From a virus, in the IMG/VR virus record IMGVR_UViG_3300025112_000041, positions 1 through 43,025 of that record: a stretch of 43,025 bases of DNA; one strand, written 5' to 3'. This document shows, one piece after another, positions 25,201 through 32,479 of the stretch. Within the stretch, counting starts at the first letter, position 1. Every line of letters starts with the position of its first letter. The notes below the pieces were generated by a model that saw only the letters and a list, made by a program, of their open reading frames with translations, did no database searches and was not told the origin of the DNA. Made by a program: the position numbers and the translations under genes.

Positions 25201-27015
25201 CGCAGCCTCTTGCGCCTCCGCAGCTTTGCGAGCATCTTCCTCCGCTTTTTCTTTTGCTATGCGAGCCTCTTCTTGTTTTTGCCGTGCAGCTTCAGCAGCT
25301 TCTTGTTGTCGTTTTTCTTCTGCTCGCTGAGCTGCTTCTACACGTAAACGCTCTTCCTCTGCATCTTGGTTAGCAATGTATTGTCCTTGGCGAGCTTTTT
25401 CACGTGCGTGGTAATCTGCGATAGCTTTTTCTTGTTTGGCTCGCGCAGCAGCTTCAGCCCTTTCAGTATCTTCTCTTTGCTTTGCAACTTGTGTTTTTGC
25501 CCATGCGTCCTGCTTTGCTGTCAACGCATCCTGCTCCGCTTGCCAAGCCGCGTCTTGTTCTGCTTGCCAAGCCGCTAGTTTATCAGCTTCAGCCTTTTGC
25601 CTAGCTTGCTCTGCGGCTTGTTCTGTGGCTAGTCTGTCAGCGTCAGCCTTCTGCTGTTTTGCATTTTCAGCTTCTTGTTCTTGTATAGCCTCGACATTAA
25701 GCTGCGTAAGCGTTTGCTGTAAAATTGGATCGTAAGCAGACCACTTTTGCCCCCAAGGACTTTCAATCGTTTCTGTTTCGTGACTAATAATATTACCAAA
25801 CGCATCTCTGGATATGTTTTCAGAAAATGATGGCCCTTGTGCATGTAAGTATTGAGCTACATTAGGTTTTGTAACCAGACGACCTTCACCGGGATTGCGT
25901 AACTCAGCGTCAGCACCTTCTCCACTTACAGTGTAATTTCTGCCTAGAGCTTCATCAGGCTGCGTATAACCAGCAGGGGCTACACCAGCTTCGTTAAGAT
26001 TTTTTGCAAGAGTTTCTAGCCCTTGTTTACCGTAGCCACTCAATTCCGTAAGTGCAGTTATGTAAGCTCCCACGTCAAAAGATGTCGGCGCTGCAGAAGT
26101 AGCGGTAGTTGGTGTTACACCGTATTTTGTATATTCGTTTGCAGCATAGTTTGGATCAAGCCATTCAGGAGAAATACGCCTACCACCAGCACTAACTTTA
26201 CCAGAAGCTAGATTCATTGGAAAAGGAATAGGTTCACCAGCAGCATAGGGGCCACGTGCGCTTTCTGCTGTAAGCCATAAAACGTTATTTAGTTCTTCTG
26301 TTGATATATGTGAAAGATCTGGAATGGCGCTTTTTGGTGCTTGTTGATAACGATAACCTTTTAACCAAAGATCGGGCGCTTCTGGTAAAGATTTCCATTC
26401 GTCAGTAATACGCCCTGGGCTGCCGGGTGTTATTACTCTGTACTCTTCCATAGGCGCTGCTGGCGTTGCTTCAGGAAAAACATCAGTACCTATCGTAGAC
26501 CCTGTAATATCTAGTGCTGAAATCGGAGAGCTGCTTGTTGTAATTGTTGGCGTTTCGGTGTTACTTGCTTGCTGCGCAGCTTGTCGAGCAACTTCTGCAT
26601 CATACGCTACTGTTCCTTTTTGTAGTGGCTGTGACTTTAGTTCAGTTGTAGGACGCCATTGATCGCTACCGAAACCACTACCAAAGCCACTACCACTGTA
26701 GCTTGTTTGCACAGGCGGCTTAGGTGTTAGTACGTTAGTAAGCGCAGGCCACATTGCTTCGTAACTAGCACGTTTGCCTGCCATGTTCGGCGCTTGTTGC
26801 GCGTAACGAACATCTGACTCAGTTAGCGGAAACCATTGCCTTTGATTTGCGGTAGGTTCCCAGCTTGTAGCTCGAAAGCCTTTATCTCCAAGAGATTGAA
26901 AATTTGCGTCTGGAAATTGCTGACCTAGCTCCGCCGTTAGCGCTTCATAGCCACCCGCTGCGGGAAGCTTTGTAAGCGCTTCTATAAAAGCATCAACCGT
27001 ATATGGCTCTGGCAT
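22270..27015 (-). CDS. Very large protein with long Ala/Glu/Lys/Gln coiled coil, 1581 aa
   Basis: First large gene of the operon driven by the 27,137 promoter. Residues 1-430 are mixed and contain Pro/Thr-rich linkers. Residues about 435-690 form an extended coiled coil rich in EEARRKAEE-like heptads. The rest includes an amphipathic segment (GFLRSAGETVGGVLSASGKI) and several Pro/Glu-rich stretches. No enzyme motif was found. Its ATG follows directly on the stop of a 34-aa ORF (TAG ATG). Size suggests a virion or internal protein, but position ahead of terminase is unusual for ejection proteins, which lie at the other end here. Function unknown. Confidence 0.7.
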   Translation of the reverse strand: MPEPYTVDAFIEALTKLPAAGGYEALTAELGQQFPDANFQSLGDKGFRATSWEPTANQRQWFPLTESDVRYAQQAPNMAGKRASYEAMWPALTNVLTPKPPVQTSYSGSGFGSGFGSDQWRPTTELKSQPLQKGTVAYDAEVARQAAQQASNTETPTITTSSSPISALDITGSTIGTDVFPEATPAAPMEEYRVITPGSPGRITDEWKSLPEAPDLWLKGYRYQQAPKSAIPDLSHISTEELNNVLWLTAESARGPYAAGEPIPFPMNLASGKVSAGGRRISPEWLDPNYAANEYTKYGVTPTTATSAAPTSFDVGAYITALTELSGYGKQGLETLAKNLNEAGVAPAGYTQPDEALGRNYTVSGEGADAELRNPGEGRLVTKPNVAQYLHAQGPSFSENISRDAFGNIISHETETIESPWGQKWSAYDPILQQTLTQLNVEAIQEQEAENAKQQKADADRLATEQAAEQARQKAEADKLAAWQAEQDAAWQAEQDALTAKQDAWAKTQVAKQREDTERAEAAARAKQEKAIADYHAREKARQGQYIANQDAEEERLRVEAAQRAEEKRQQEAAEAARQKQEEARIAKEKAEEDARKAAEAQEAARKITEANAKREAEEEARRLQKIADQQAAEAEKRKREAEAEEKAERIRIAEEKEEERLRVEKAEKLAAQQAEEAKQKIQEAKQEQLTSQPSPAAGVITTTAGDLLGVNILDPESVADQPSSEDPPVSTVTGELIDPEEIAIKGFINDIAGEEIFSTSEEEAVSDPPLSDFPWAPFAYKKPAQGLVTSRPLVSTTSNMANKYLQGSGDAFNISGPQGYADVRQELLGGADVFTGPEVLWQRLGKPAESKYYFGANFPTIPEDVLGGIEIAKPEEPYRRRTPSYVDITPEILEIDVDNLFDDVQEHYMDLQEDRTDEMMQDAEAFWTDVHRGFGPAFEWKGEDPASGESQEGAGLAQTGIYGPFPEDAEGNFLFYKHPGVVANVTTGLGKIKGFLRSAGETVGGVLSASGKILNGVVDELTRFTERKGGRGSVTEGDEFGLSIKGYAQALINVLTLDFKELDRQGYGDIQLPALLLAAEFPPILGLQAVNELNDFLKDAINVSGYNHPEYNKADPTKLGWIRKNATEFTGNVLRPFVKPLLNVTLNKMDKNPPKDASIKERLQSLVGQEKEGFEKLHGQTAEWWRKKLYPEEGGAGDAQQEVSMDAFLSRHGRLPEHIPTSGYEPTGEGTLTEGKVRKSDLPDKGGENFYTGSETPIGKQELSAGLIIPEAEVQDYLKSLQQGEPITGEPVTDIPTTVVELPMVELPTGEAPKGETPFVIGEPEPPTGKTWTKEEVDAWVEEQGDDYKGPRPDVDETVDWIPPITVLPPDKPFTTKLPTVPTPEEHIEKTKEIEEKLVDKFSDTMIEVWGSWASKDQIKESLNRQLKIARDRNPNISVMEALYRAWLNNDNVQRSAEAQKKMRDVLPEMLRDFAMEFTIKESVGDKIEGRLDLENIDILDRMGIKLEGLKDAKQESLDEYFNSKFSEKDFDVDREMLGVTLEELDAEGQAFKWARDEYGNFIRDESGRLVRDYGDGPEP

Positions 27016-27120
27016 CTAGTCAGCTTTTTGCTGCGCGGCCCAGTAGCGCATGAGCGGAGTTGCATCACATATATCCAGCGTTTCTTGCGAAAAGCCCCCT
27101 TGTCTACCATCAACCGTCAT
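27016..27120 (-). CDS. Possible 34-aa leader peptide at the start of the late transcript
   Basis: MTVDGRQGGFSQETLDICDA then TPLMRYWAAQQKAD. The stop TAG abuts the ATG of the 1581-aa gene. The predicted sigma54 transcription start (about 27125) leaves only about 5 nt before its ATG, so translation would be nearly leaderless. It has no Shine-Dalgarno. The downstream gene also lacks one and could depend on coupling to this ORF. Equally, it may be an untranslated leader. Confidence 0.35.
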   Translation of the reverse strand: MTVDGRQGGFSQETLDICDATPLMRYWAAQQKAD

Positions 27121-27135
27121 AGCATCTTACTATAT

Positions 27136-27152
27136 AGCAAGAATCGTGCCAA
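27136..27152 (-). promoter_or_regulatory. Sigma54-type promoter of the 1581-aa/terminase/portal/scaffold operon
   Basis: Minus strand TTGGCACGATTCTTGCT, identical over 17 nt to the capsid promoter. -24 GG at 27150-27149, -12 GC at 27138-27137. TAGAAGAC lies 7 nt upstream (27160-27167), as at the capsid promoter, and TATATAGTAAGATG follows. Expected start near 27125. Between this box and the terminator at 27339 no gene is visible; the gap holds a small CGGGG-TCATA-CCCCG hairpin (27276-27290). Confidence 0.88.
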
Positions 27153-27338
27153 CTCTCGCGTCTTCTACTGCTGTGTATTTTTTAGCTTATGAACTTTCAC
27201 AATTCTAGAAGATACCTAAAAACATTTAGAGGTCATAATTTCAGAGGAGGTTATAGTTCTGCAGTGCTTTACATTCGGGGTCATACCCCGACAAACTAGA
27301 TCGAGCGCAGCGAGACAAATTTTTTGTGTCTAGCGTAG

Positions 27339-27367
27339 AAAAAAGCCCAGCGCATGAAACGCTGGAC
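27339..27367 (-). terminator. Rho-independent terminator of the two-gene minus operon
   Basis: On the minus strand GTCCAGCG-TTTCATG-CGCTGGGC (27367-27345), an 8-bp stem with one G-T pair, is followed by TTTTTT (27344-27339). It lies 22 nt after the stop of the 90-aa gene and separates that operon from the late sigma54 operon. Confidence 0.85.
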
Positions 27368-27388
27368 CTGATAAGATCGAGCGGTGGG

Positions 27389-27661
27389 TTAGTCGTTTGG
27401 CTCAAGTTTCAACTCGACGGCCAGACGCCACGTGTGATCCGCCTGGCTGTTTATATTGTTGAACGCTATTTGTAACGCGCAAGTTTTGCACGCTAGCCGT
27501 TCGCGTAGCAATGAGACTTCAAGGGATAGCTCGGCAAGTTCCCGCAAGCTGCTGCCTACATGTCCGCTTGCTACATGGCCTGCTATCAGACTCTCGATGC
27601 GCCGTGCGCTTGGTTTGCGCTGACGTAGTGTGCGTTCTCTGTCTGCGTCTTGCTTGCTCAT
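27389..27661 (-). CDS. Hypothetical protein, 90 aa
   Basis: MSKQDADRERTLRQRKPSAR then a helical, Leu/Glu-rich stretch (residues 35-60) with a C-K-T-C pair at about 59-62 (ERLACKTCALQIAF). Charged and soluble. Its ATG overlaps the stop of the 163-aa gene (ATGA), and it is the last gene before the terminator. Transcribed away from the early plus-strand genes, from the same control region. No family recognised. Confidence 0.65.
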   Translation of the reverse strand: MSKQDADRERTLRQRKPSARRIESLIAGHVASGHVGSSLRELAELSLEVSLLRERLACKTCALQIAFNNINSQADHTWRLAVELKLEPND

Positions 27662-28149
27662 GCCATTGCCTCCGCCATTGCTGCGGTTATCTCAGCGACT
27701 TTCGCCGTATCGTTGTTCTTCTGCGCTAGCTTTAACGCAGCAACAAGCTCTTTCATGCTAGCCATAGTCTTTTTGTTCTGGCTAGCCTCCGACTCCTGAA
27801 CGGTGAATAGCTTGGCTACCCATGCGTTGAATGCCTTGCGCTTTGCGTCCTTGTCGAGCGTATCCTTGCGGCTAGTCTCGGACTTGTCTTGCGTCGTCTG
27901 CGCTGTCTTGGCTAGCGTAGCGTAAGCTTTGACAATCCGCCCGGTGTAGTCGTCAGCTTTACCACGTAGCGTAGCGAGTGTGCCGACAAGTTCGATCGCA
28001 TCGCTTGGAATAATCAGGTACTCGATCGCCGATGCCCCCGCTTTGGGGGTAGTTTTTACCAGCTCTGCAGCATTACAAATGCTGTTGACTGTATCTTTTA
28101 TCTCCGCATCAATTTGAGCGGCCGTTTTTGGTTTATCTTCTGTTTTCAT
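27658..28149 (-). CDS. Hypothetical helical protein, 163 aa
   Basis: Lys/Ala-rich, almost wholly helical and without membrane parts: MKTEDKPKTAAQIDAEIKDT, then a long series of helices ending AKVAEITAAMAEAMA. First gene of a two-gene minus operon that leaves the 28,150-28,703 control region; weak ribosome-binding bases CAGGGCG precede it. Divergence from the early operon and its own terminator suggest early expression. No function inferred. Confidence 0.65.
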   Translation of the reverse strand: MKTEDKPKTAAQIDAEIKDTVNSICNAAELVKTTPKAGASAIEYLIIPSDAIELVGTLATLRGKADDYTGRIVKAYATLAKTAQTTQDKSETSRKDTLDKDAKRKAFNAWVAKLFTVQESEASQNKKTMASMKELVAALKLAQKNNDTAKVAEITAAMAEAMA

Positions 28150-28703
28150 AATACGCCCTGAGGCGATTCACAAACTACCAGAACACGCCGCGCAATCAAG
28201 TCTTTTATCATAATTACTGAAAATACTTTTTCTTATAATCCTAGCCTAGCGTCGCTTCGTACATAGTAGTTAACCGTACAACGTAGTTAAGCACGATAAC
28301 AGATGACCGCATCTATGTAACCTGTCATCCTACGCTGTGCAAAAGAGCGTGTGTGTGAGGATGGGCGAAAGTGTATAGAAAGAACCATATGTGTGGTAAT
28401 GTGTTAAAACGCTAGTGTTTATGTATGTAATGATATATATGTGTATATATTTATACACCTTGGCTAGAAAACGACAACTACCACATACACCCACATACAC
28501 GCACAAACCCCCGGATGATAGGATACGTAGATGGCGTTAACTGTTATCGATACACTACCAACAAACCCCCTACGCTCCACAACAATCAGCCTACGCTAGT
28601 CGAAAGTTCTTGACAAGCTAGGGGAAATCTGCTAGTGTACACGCAGGTCGTTGGTTCGGGCTAGCGTAGCTTGAGGCGGCCTAGCATAAGAAAGGAAGCT
28701 AAC
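28150..28703. promoter_or_regulatory. Divergent control region (no gene)
   Basis: 554 nt without a credible ORF between two outward-facing operons. Left part: GTAGTTAA repeated directly at 28266-28273 and 28283-28290 around a weak minus -10 (TACTAT, 28268-28263). Centre: A/T-rich runs (ATATATGTGTATATATTTATAC, read around 28434-28456) and CACATACAC repeats (around 28482-28501). Right: a sigma70-like promoter at 28610. It could also hold an origin or operators, but I see no iteron array. Confidence 0.5.
28610..28638 (+). promoter_or_regulatory. Early sigma70 promoter (extended -10)
   Basis: TTGACA (28610-28615), 17-nt spacer, TAGTGT (28633-28638), with TG at 28630-28631 making an extended -10. 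It precedes the first plus-strand gene (ATG 28704). Spacing and TG-n element match the second promoter at 31804. Confidence 0.65.
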
Positions 28704-28913
28704 ATGAAAGTAACTTGTAACAAATGCGGTAGCGTAAGCACTACAGATTGTGAGTACGCTATAGAACGTGGATGGAATACGGTAAAGCAATGCCTATGCT
28801 GCAATCCGCGCATGGCAAAACAACTCGACGATGCGCTACGCGCTGCAGATCTACCTGCTGCGAAGCTGCCTACGCTAAGTGACTGCGTACCCAGTTGGAG
28901 GAGGCTAGCATGA
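28704..28913 (+). CDS. Small zinc-ribbon-like protein, 69 aa
   Basis: MKVTCNKCGSVSTTDCEYAI followed by CLCCNP: a Cys-x2-Cys and a Cys-x-Cys-Cys group about 20 residues apart, the pattern of a small treble-clef or zinc ribbon. The start is ATG 28704, with AAAGGAAG in ribosome-binding position, rather than TTG 28671. First gene of the early operon. Possibly a nucleic-acid or host-protein binder; target unknown. Confidence 0.65.
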   Translation: MKVTCNKCGSVSTTDCEYAIERGWNTVKQCLCCNPRMAKQLDDALRAADLPAAKLPTLSDCVPSWRRLA

Positions 28914-29155
28914 CATACGATGATATTAAGAATCACGAGTATCATACGCTAACGCCTGCGTATGGTAAAGATTACACCAGCAAAGATAGCGTAGAGGAAG
29001 CCTTGCGTAGCGGTAAGGACTTCGTTATCCACGTGCTGGGAGGTAGAACGTATTGTAGCATACGTGACTTCCGCGCAAACGATGCGCTAAATGTACACTA
29101 CAACAAACGAACCGAGCTAGCAGCATTTACGCTAACAGAGGACGGGAAAATATGA
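28910..29155 (+). CDS. Hypothetical early protein, 81 aa
   Basis: ATG at 28910 overlaps the stop of the zinc-ribbon gene; a strong GGAGGAGG lies upstream. MTYDDIKNHEYHTLTPAYGK, then alternating helix and strand (DFVIHVLGGRTYCSIRDFRA). Soluble, with a pattern suggesting a small alpha/beta fold. No family recognised. Confidence 0.65.
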   Translation: MTYDDIKNHEYHTLTPAYGKDYTSKDSVEEALRSGKDFVIHVLGGRTYCSIRDFRANDALNVHYNKRTELAAFTLTEDGKI

Positions 29156-29253
29156 TAGACGAACTCCGCAAGCTACACCGTCAAGCAACGCTAGCGTCCT
29201 TAGTGGCGCTAGCGGTCTTTGCTTTCGTAACACTACTTTTAATTCTAACATAA
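29152..29253 (+). CDS. 33-aa single-pass membrane peptide
   Basis: MIDELRKLHRQATLASLVAL then AVFAFVTLLLILT: a charged N-terminus and one C-terminal hydrophobic helix ending at the stop codon. Start overlaps the previous stop by 4 nt. Translated early with small host-takeover-type genes; role unknown. Confidence 0.5.
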   Translation: MIDELRKLHRQATLASLVALAVFAFVTLLLILT

Positions 29254-29261
29254 GAGACAAC

Positions 29262-29705
29262 ATGATTACACTAGATGAAAGATTGTTCGCTAGAATGGTC
29301 ATCGGTAGCAAAACATATGTTATCGTAGATCAAGAAACAAAGGATGCTATCGACAACAGCGACTACGGTAGCAAGGAGATGGTATGCGAGAACGACCCCG
29401 ATACGGTAGGCTGGGCGGGGCCAGCATTAGGTCAGGTGCATAGCGTAGGTGATGGGTTGTATCGTCTGTGGATGCGTAGCGAGTGGGTGCTTGTCGGCAA
29501 CCTAGCGCGAGATCGTGGCGCAGAGCGAGATCGCAAGTGCGCGGCGGCGGATGCTAGCAAAGCAGCAAAGATAGCAGCAGAGCAGAAGGCTGTCGACGAT
29601 CTGAAAACTACGCTACGCAAGCAAGGTATCAAGGAAGAAATCATAACGAAATTTTTCTCTAGCATGAAAGCGGATGAAATCCGCAGTATGCTAGGGCTAA
29701 CATAA
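29262..29705 (+). CDS. Hypothetical early protein, 147 aa
   Basis: The N-terminal 80 residues are an alpha/beta-like domain (MITLDERLFARMVIGSKTYV), followed by a charged coiled-coil helix (ERDRKCAAADASKAAKIAAE) and a short C-terminal helical unit (IKEEIITKFFSSMKADEIRS). Soluble. The start lies just 8 nt after the membrane peptide gene, without a clear Shine-Dalgarno. No family recognised. Confidence 0.65.
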   Translation: MITLDERLFARMVIGSKTYVIVDQETKDAIDNSDYGSKEMVCENDPDTVGWAGPALGQVHSVGDGLYRLWMRSEWVLVGNLARDRGAERDRKCAAADASKAAKIAAEQKAVDDLKTTLRKQGIKEEIITKFFSSMKADEIRSMLGLT

Positions 29706-29717
29706 CAAACAAGCACA

Positions 29718-29999
29718 ATGCAAAACATAACAACATATAGCGTATGCACCGACTGTTACATGCTAGAAGCAACGGGAGATGCTACGTTCCTAGATTACTA
29801 CTACGGCATCGACAAAGCTAAGGATTGCTTAGATGCTATTGAAATAGGATACAAACGTATCATTAATGCAGGAGGATACGGAAAAGGCAACGGCTACGTT
29901 ATAGCTGGAGAACTATTGTATACGTTCGACAAACAACCTTGCGAATGCTGCATTAGTCAACTGCATGGCCCACGCTATACATTACACCACTTAGCATAA
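29718..29999 (+). CDS. Small Cys-rich protein, 93 aa (CxCC-LxGxR type)
   Basis: The N-terminus has SVCTDCYM (C-x-x-C) and the C-terminus PCECCISQLHGPRYTLHHLA. A C-terminal motif of Ser/Lys-x-PC-x-CC-x5-G-x-R with His is familiar from small proteins of many phages and mycobacteriophage-like genomes and probably binds metal. The leader CATAACAAACAAGCAC (29701-29716) is repeated before the next gene. Function unknown. Confidence 0.65.
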   Translation: MQNITTYSVCTDCYMLEATGDATFLDYYYGIDKAKDCLDAIEIGYKRIINAGGYGKGNGYVIAGELLYTFDKQPCECCISQLHGPRYTLHHLA

Positions 30000-30011
30000 C
30001 AAACAAGCACT

Positions 30012-31535
30012 ATGAAACTACCTACAGATGATAACACCGTTGTTACGCTAAAGGAATTTGCTTTCCAAACTAGCGCATCGGCGGAACTAACCGACAAGCT
30101 ACGCACCAACCAAGGCGCATTGCTACAGGGCGGCACAGGCACAGGCAAGACGTATATCGTAGCGCAAACGCTACAAGACATTTTGCCGGAGTTAATGAAA
30201 GACGATGAGCTAGGCAAGGGGCCGATCCCTATCTTATGGATTGCCCCTGCCGCAACCATTGTTCAAACACAGCGCGTGCTTAAAGCATACGGACTGACGG
30301 CTAAGGTAATGGTCATGTCCTACTCTGCACTTACATCGCCTAAGACAGGCGGCACAATGTTCTACACTACGAAGACAGAGGTAGTGTGGGGTCAGGAGCA
30401 TACCGTATACAAATGGTCGGAGTTTATGCTACCGCGTCTCGTAGTGTTTGATGAGTGTCAGGCGTTGAAGAACGACGGTAGCTCCCGCACTAGCATAGCA
30501 CGGCATCTACCACCAAAGAACGTCAAACGTTTGTTTGTCTCCGCTACGCCATACCAGCGTGTATGCGAGGCGCGGACGGTGATGACAGGTGTGGGTATGC
30601 GCTCACGCTACAACGTCTTGCCCCTAACAGAGGGAACAGCACCTAGCGTACTCCGCTCTCTTGCAACATACGGTAACACCTCAGCATACAGCCCCCGCGC
30701 TATGGAAAAGATCAAGGATGTTATGGGGCCGTATACCGTAGCGCTTAAGAACATACGCTTCAAGTTTAAGGCGCGTACGGAATGTGTTCTGATAGATTTC
30801 CGCAACGATAAGGAAAGAGATGCATACAATAACGCTTACGAGGAATACCTAGAGTATCTGTATAGGCTACGCGGACAGACAGGGCATGGGATTGTAGCTG
30901 CTAGGCTAGTGGCTATGATGAAGTTTCGGCAAAAGGCAGAAGAGATCCGCTCTCCGCTAGTAGCTGCCCGTGCGCGTAATGCAGTCGTGGAAGGCTCGCA
31001 AGCTATCATCGCTAGCAACTTCAAAGGTATGCTACGTGGTGTGTGGCTAGCGTTGACGAAAACCTACGGCATAGACGAAGATAAGATAGGCTATGTCACG
31101 GGCGGTCAAACGCCAGAGGCAAGGCAACGTAGCGTAGATGCCTTTCAGCGTGGCGAGAAAGATTATATGCTACTGACGGTAGCAGCAGGTGGCGTAGGCA
31201 TTAGCTTGCATCACGAAACAGAAAAGGCTAGGCCACGGCATATCATACTGCCGCCCACTTGGTCTGCAATAGACCTCATCCAATGCGTAGGGCGGTCGCA
31301 TCGCATAACCTCCATGTCTAACACATTGCAGGAAGTCCTATGGTACAGGAACACTATTGAAGAACGTGTCGCCGCTGTGGTAAAGAACAAGGTCAGTTGC
31401 ATAAACAAAGCTGTATCTGCTAAGGAACAATGGGCTAGCCTGTTTGCTCCTGACGTAGGCGACGACCTCGGCAACGTAGACAAGGATGCCGACGATGAGA
31501 TAGACTATGGCGTAGACGAAGGGATGCTGGAATGA
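30012..31535 (+). CDS. Superfamily 2 DNA/RNA helicase (Snf2/DEAD-like), 507 aa
   Basis: Two RecA-like domains. Domain 1: Walker A GGTGTGKT (40-47), motif Ia IAPAATIVQTQ, motif II DECQ (147-150), motif III SATP (177-180). Domain 2: LTVAAGGVGISLHHE and VGRSHRI near the C-terminus, the Snf2-type motif V/VI with arginine finger. ATP-dependent translocase or helicase, possibly for replication fork repair or displacing host proteins. The leader repeats the SD-less CATAACAAACAAGCAC of the preceding gene. It overlaps the next gene by ATGA. It is expressed early, ahead of and separate from the polymerase module. Confidence 0.88.
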   Translation: MKLPTDDNTVVTLKEFAFQTSASAELTDKLRTNQGALLQGGTGTGKTYIVAQTLQDILPELMKDDELGKGPIPILWIAPAATIVQTQRVLKAYGLTAKVMVMSYSALTSPKTGGTMFYTTKTEVVWGQEHTVYKWSEFMLPRLVVFDECQALKNDGSSRTSIARHLPPKNVKRLFVSATPYQRVCEARTVMTGVGMRSRYNVLPLTEGTAPSVLRSLATYGNTSAYSPRAMEKIKDVMGPYTVALKNIRFKFKARTECVLIDFRNDKERDAYNNAYEEYLEYLYRLRGQTGHGIVAARLVAMMKFRQKAEEIRSPLVAARARNAVVEGSQAIIASNFKGMLRGVWLALTKTYGIDEDKIGYVTGGQTPEARQRSVDAFQRGEKDYMLLTVAAGGVGISLHHETEKARPRHIILPPTWSAIDLIQCVGRSHRITSMSNTLQEVLWYRNTIEERVAAVVKNKVSCINKAVSAKEQWASLFAPDVGDDLGNVDKDADDEIDYGVDEGMLE

Positions 31536-31774
31536 GAAACTATGAGCTAGAACATCTGTGGGATACGCTAGAATATCTCGGTAGCTTAGATCCGTGGAGT
31601 GAGTTTGCACACACGCGCCACGGCTGGCATGATCGTAGCGTAGCTGAATGCTCACAACGTACCGCAGGCCACGATGACTACGGTATCGTACACGACCCGT
31701 GCGTGGTACACCTAAAGAAGTACGAGAGCGTAGCCATGTGGCTATGGCAGGAGGGCAACGATTGGAAATGCTAG
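31532..31774 (+). CDS. Hypothetical early protein, 80 aa
   Basis: MRNYELEHLWDTLEYLGSLD, then acidic and His-rich segments (HTRHGWHDRSVAECSQRTAG) and a Trp-rich end (VAMWLWQEGNDWKC). Translationally coupled to the helicase stop. Soluble; the His/Cys content could bind metal. Family unknown. Confidence 0.6.
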   Translation: MRNYELEHLWDTLEYLGSLDPWSEFAHTRHGWHDRSVAECSQRTAGHDDYGIVHDPCVVHLKKYESVAMWLWQEGNDWKC

Positions 31775-31803
31775 GACTATCGCCTACGCAAGTGCGAAAG
31801 GTG

Positions 31804-31832
31804 TTGACAACTAGGAGCAGCTATGCTACTAT
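31804..31832 (+). promoter_or_regulatory. Early sigma70 promoter (extended -10)
   Basis: TTGACA (31804-31809), 17-nt spacer, TACTAT (31827-31832) with TG at 31824-31825. Sits in the gap before the gene starting at 31905, between two operon parts. Expected start about 31839. Confidence 0.7.
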
Positions 31833-31904
31833 GTTACCAGATTTTAGGTGCGGCATAGGCAAAGGGTCTATGCTAGCCTGACAACAAATGAAAGGAAAAC
31901 CAGT

Positions 31905-32126
31905 ATGATACTAAACGAAGCTATCATAGATTACGAGAAAGCACACAGCGTACGCATAGACTACGCCAGACCACAAGAATGGTTTAACGCTGTGTTAGCT
32001 GCGAAAGTTAACATAAACCCACAAGAATACGTATGGGTTTACGACGGCGGCCTGTTCGGCAAGCCGCTACACAAGGACACTATCATAGCAGACTACTACG
32101 TACGTAGAGAGGAGCTTGAGCTATGA
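31905..32126 (+). CDS. Hypothetical early protein, 73 aa
   Basis: Start chosen at ATG 31905, with AAAGGAAAA upstream and a promoter at 31804; a longer frame from 31848 would begin only about 10 nt after the predicted transcription start. MILNEAIIDYEKAHSVRIDY, then EWFNAVLAAKV and alternating aromatic/charged residues (WVYDGGLFGKPLHKDTIIAD). A small alpha/beta protein. Coupled by ATGA to the next gene. Function unknown. Confidence 0.65.
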   Translation: MILNEAIIDYEKAHSVRIDYARPQEWFNAVLAAKVNINPQEYVWVYDGGLFGKPLHKDTIIADYYVRREELEL

Positions 32127-32479
32127 CAAAAGACGAACAAAAAGCAATACAGCCTCTGCTAGATGAGGTTAATAGCCTAAGCAAACGAAAGGCATTCAGA
32201 ATGGCAAACGATACCAACAATCCAATATCTAACGTAGACGTAGGCTTCAACGTAATGTTCCCTAACGAATGGGAAGTTAGCGTACGTTGGAGCAAGCATC
32301 ACCAATGCGACGGCGGTAAGACTACCGTAGAGGTTGCGGTCTTCGACCCGGACGACAACTGGTACACGCTAGACGATGATGATAAGCTATGCACAAACCA
32401 AGAACGTGACTCAGACGTTATGGGCTACGTTACACCAGAAACACTTACTAGAATATTACAGGAGGTAGTAAAGCAATGA
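32123..32479 (+). CDS. Hypothetical early protein, 118 aa
   Basis: A helical start (MTKDEQKAIQPLLDEVNSLS), then a beta-rich half (NVMFPNEWEVSVRWSKHHQC, TVEVAVFDPDDNWYTLDDDD). Acidic and soluble. Overlaps both neighbours by 4 nt, so it is part of a tightly coupled early cluster. No family recognised. Confidence 0.65.
   Translation: MTKDEQKAIQPLLDEVNSLSKRKAFRMANDTNNPISNVDVGFNVMFPNEWEVSVRWSKHHQCDGGKTTVEVAVFDPDDNWYTLDDDDKLCTNQERDSDVMGYVTPETLTRILQEVVKQ

Noticed and set aside
27206-27213. Further TAGAAGAT copies (also 17,405-17,412 and 34,266-34,273) as distant enhancers
   Set aside because: The 8-mer also occurs inside unrelated coding regions (353-360, 3066-3073), and spacing and orientation are not constant, so I do not claim enhancers.
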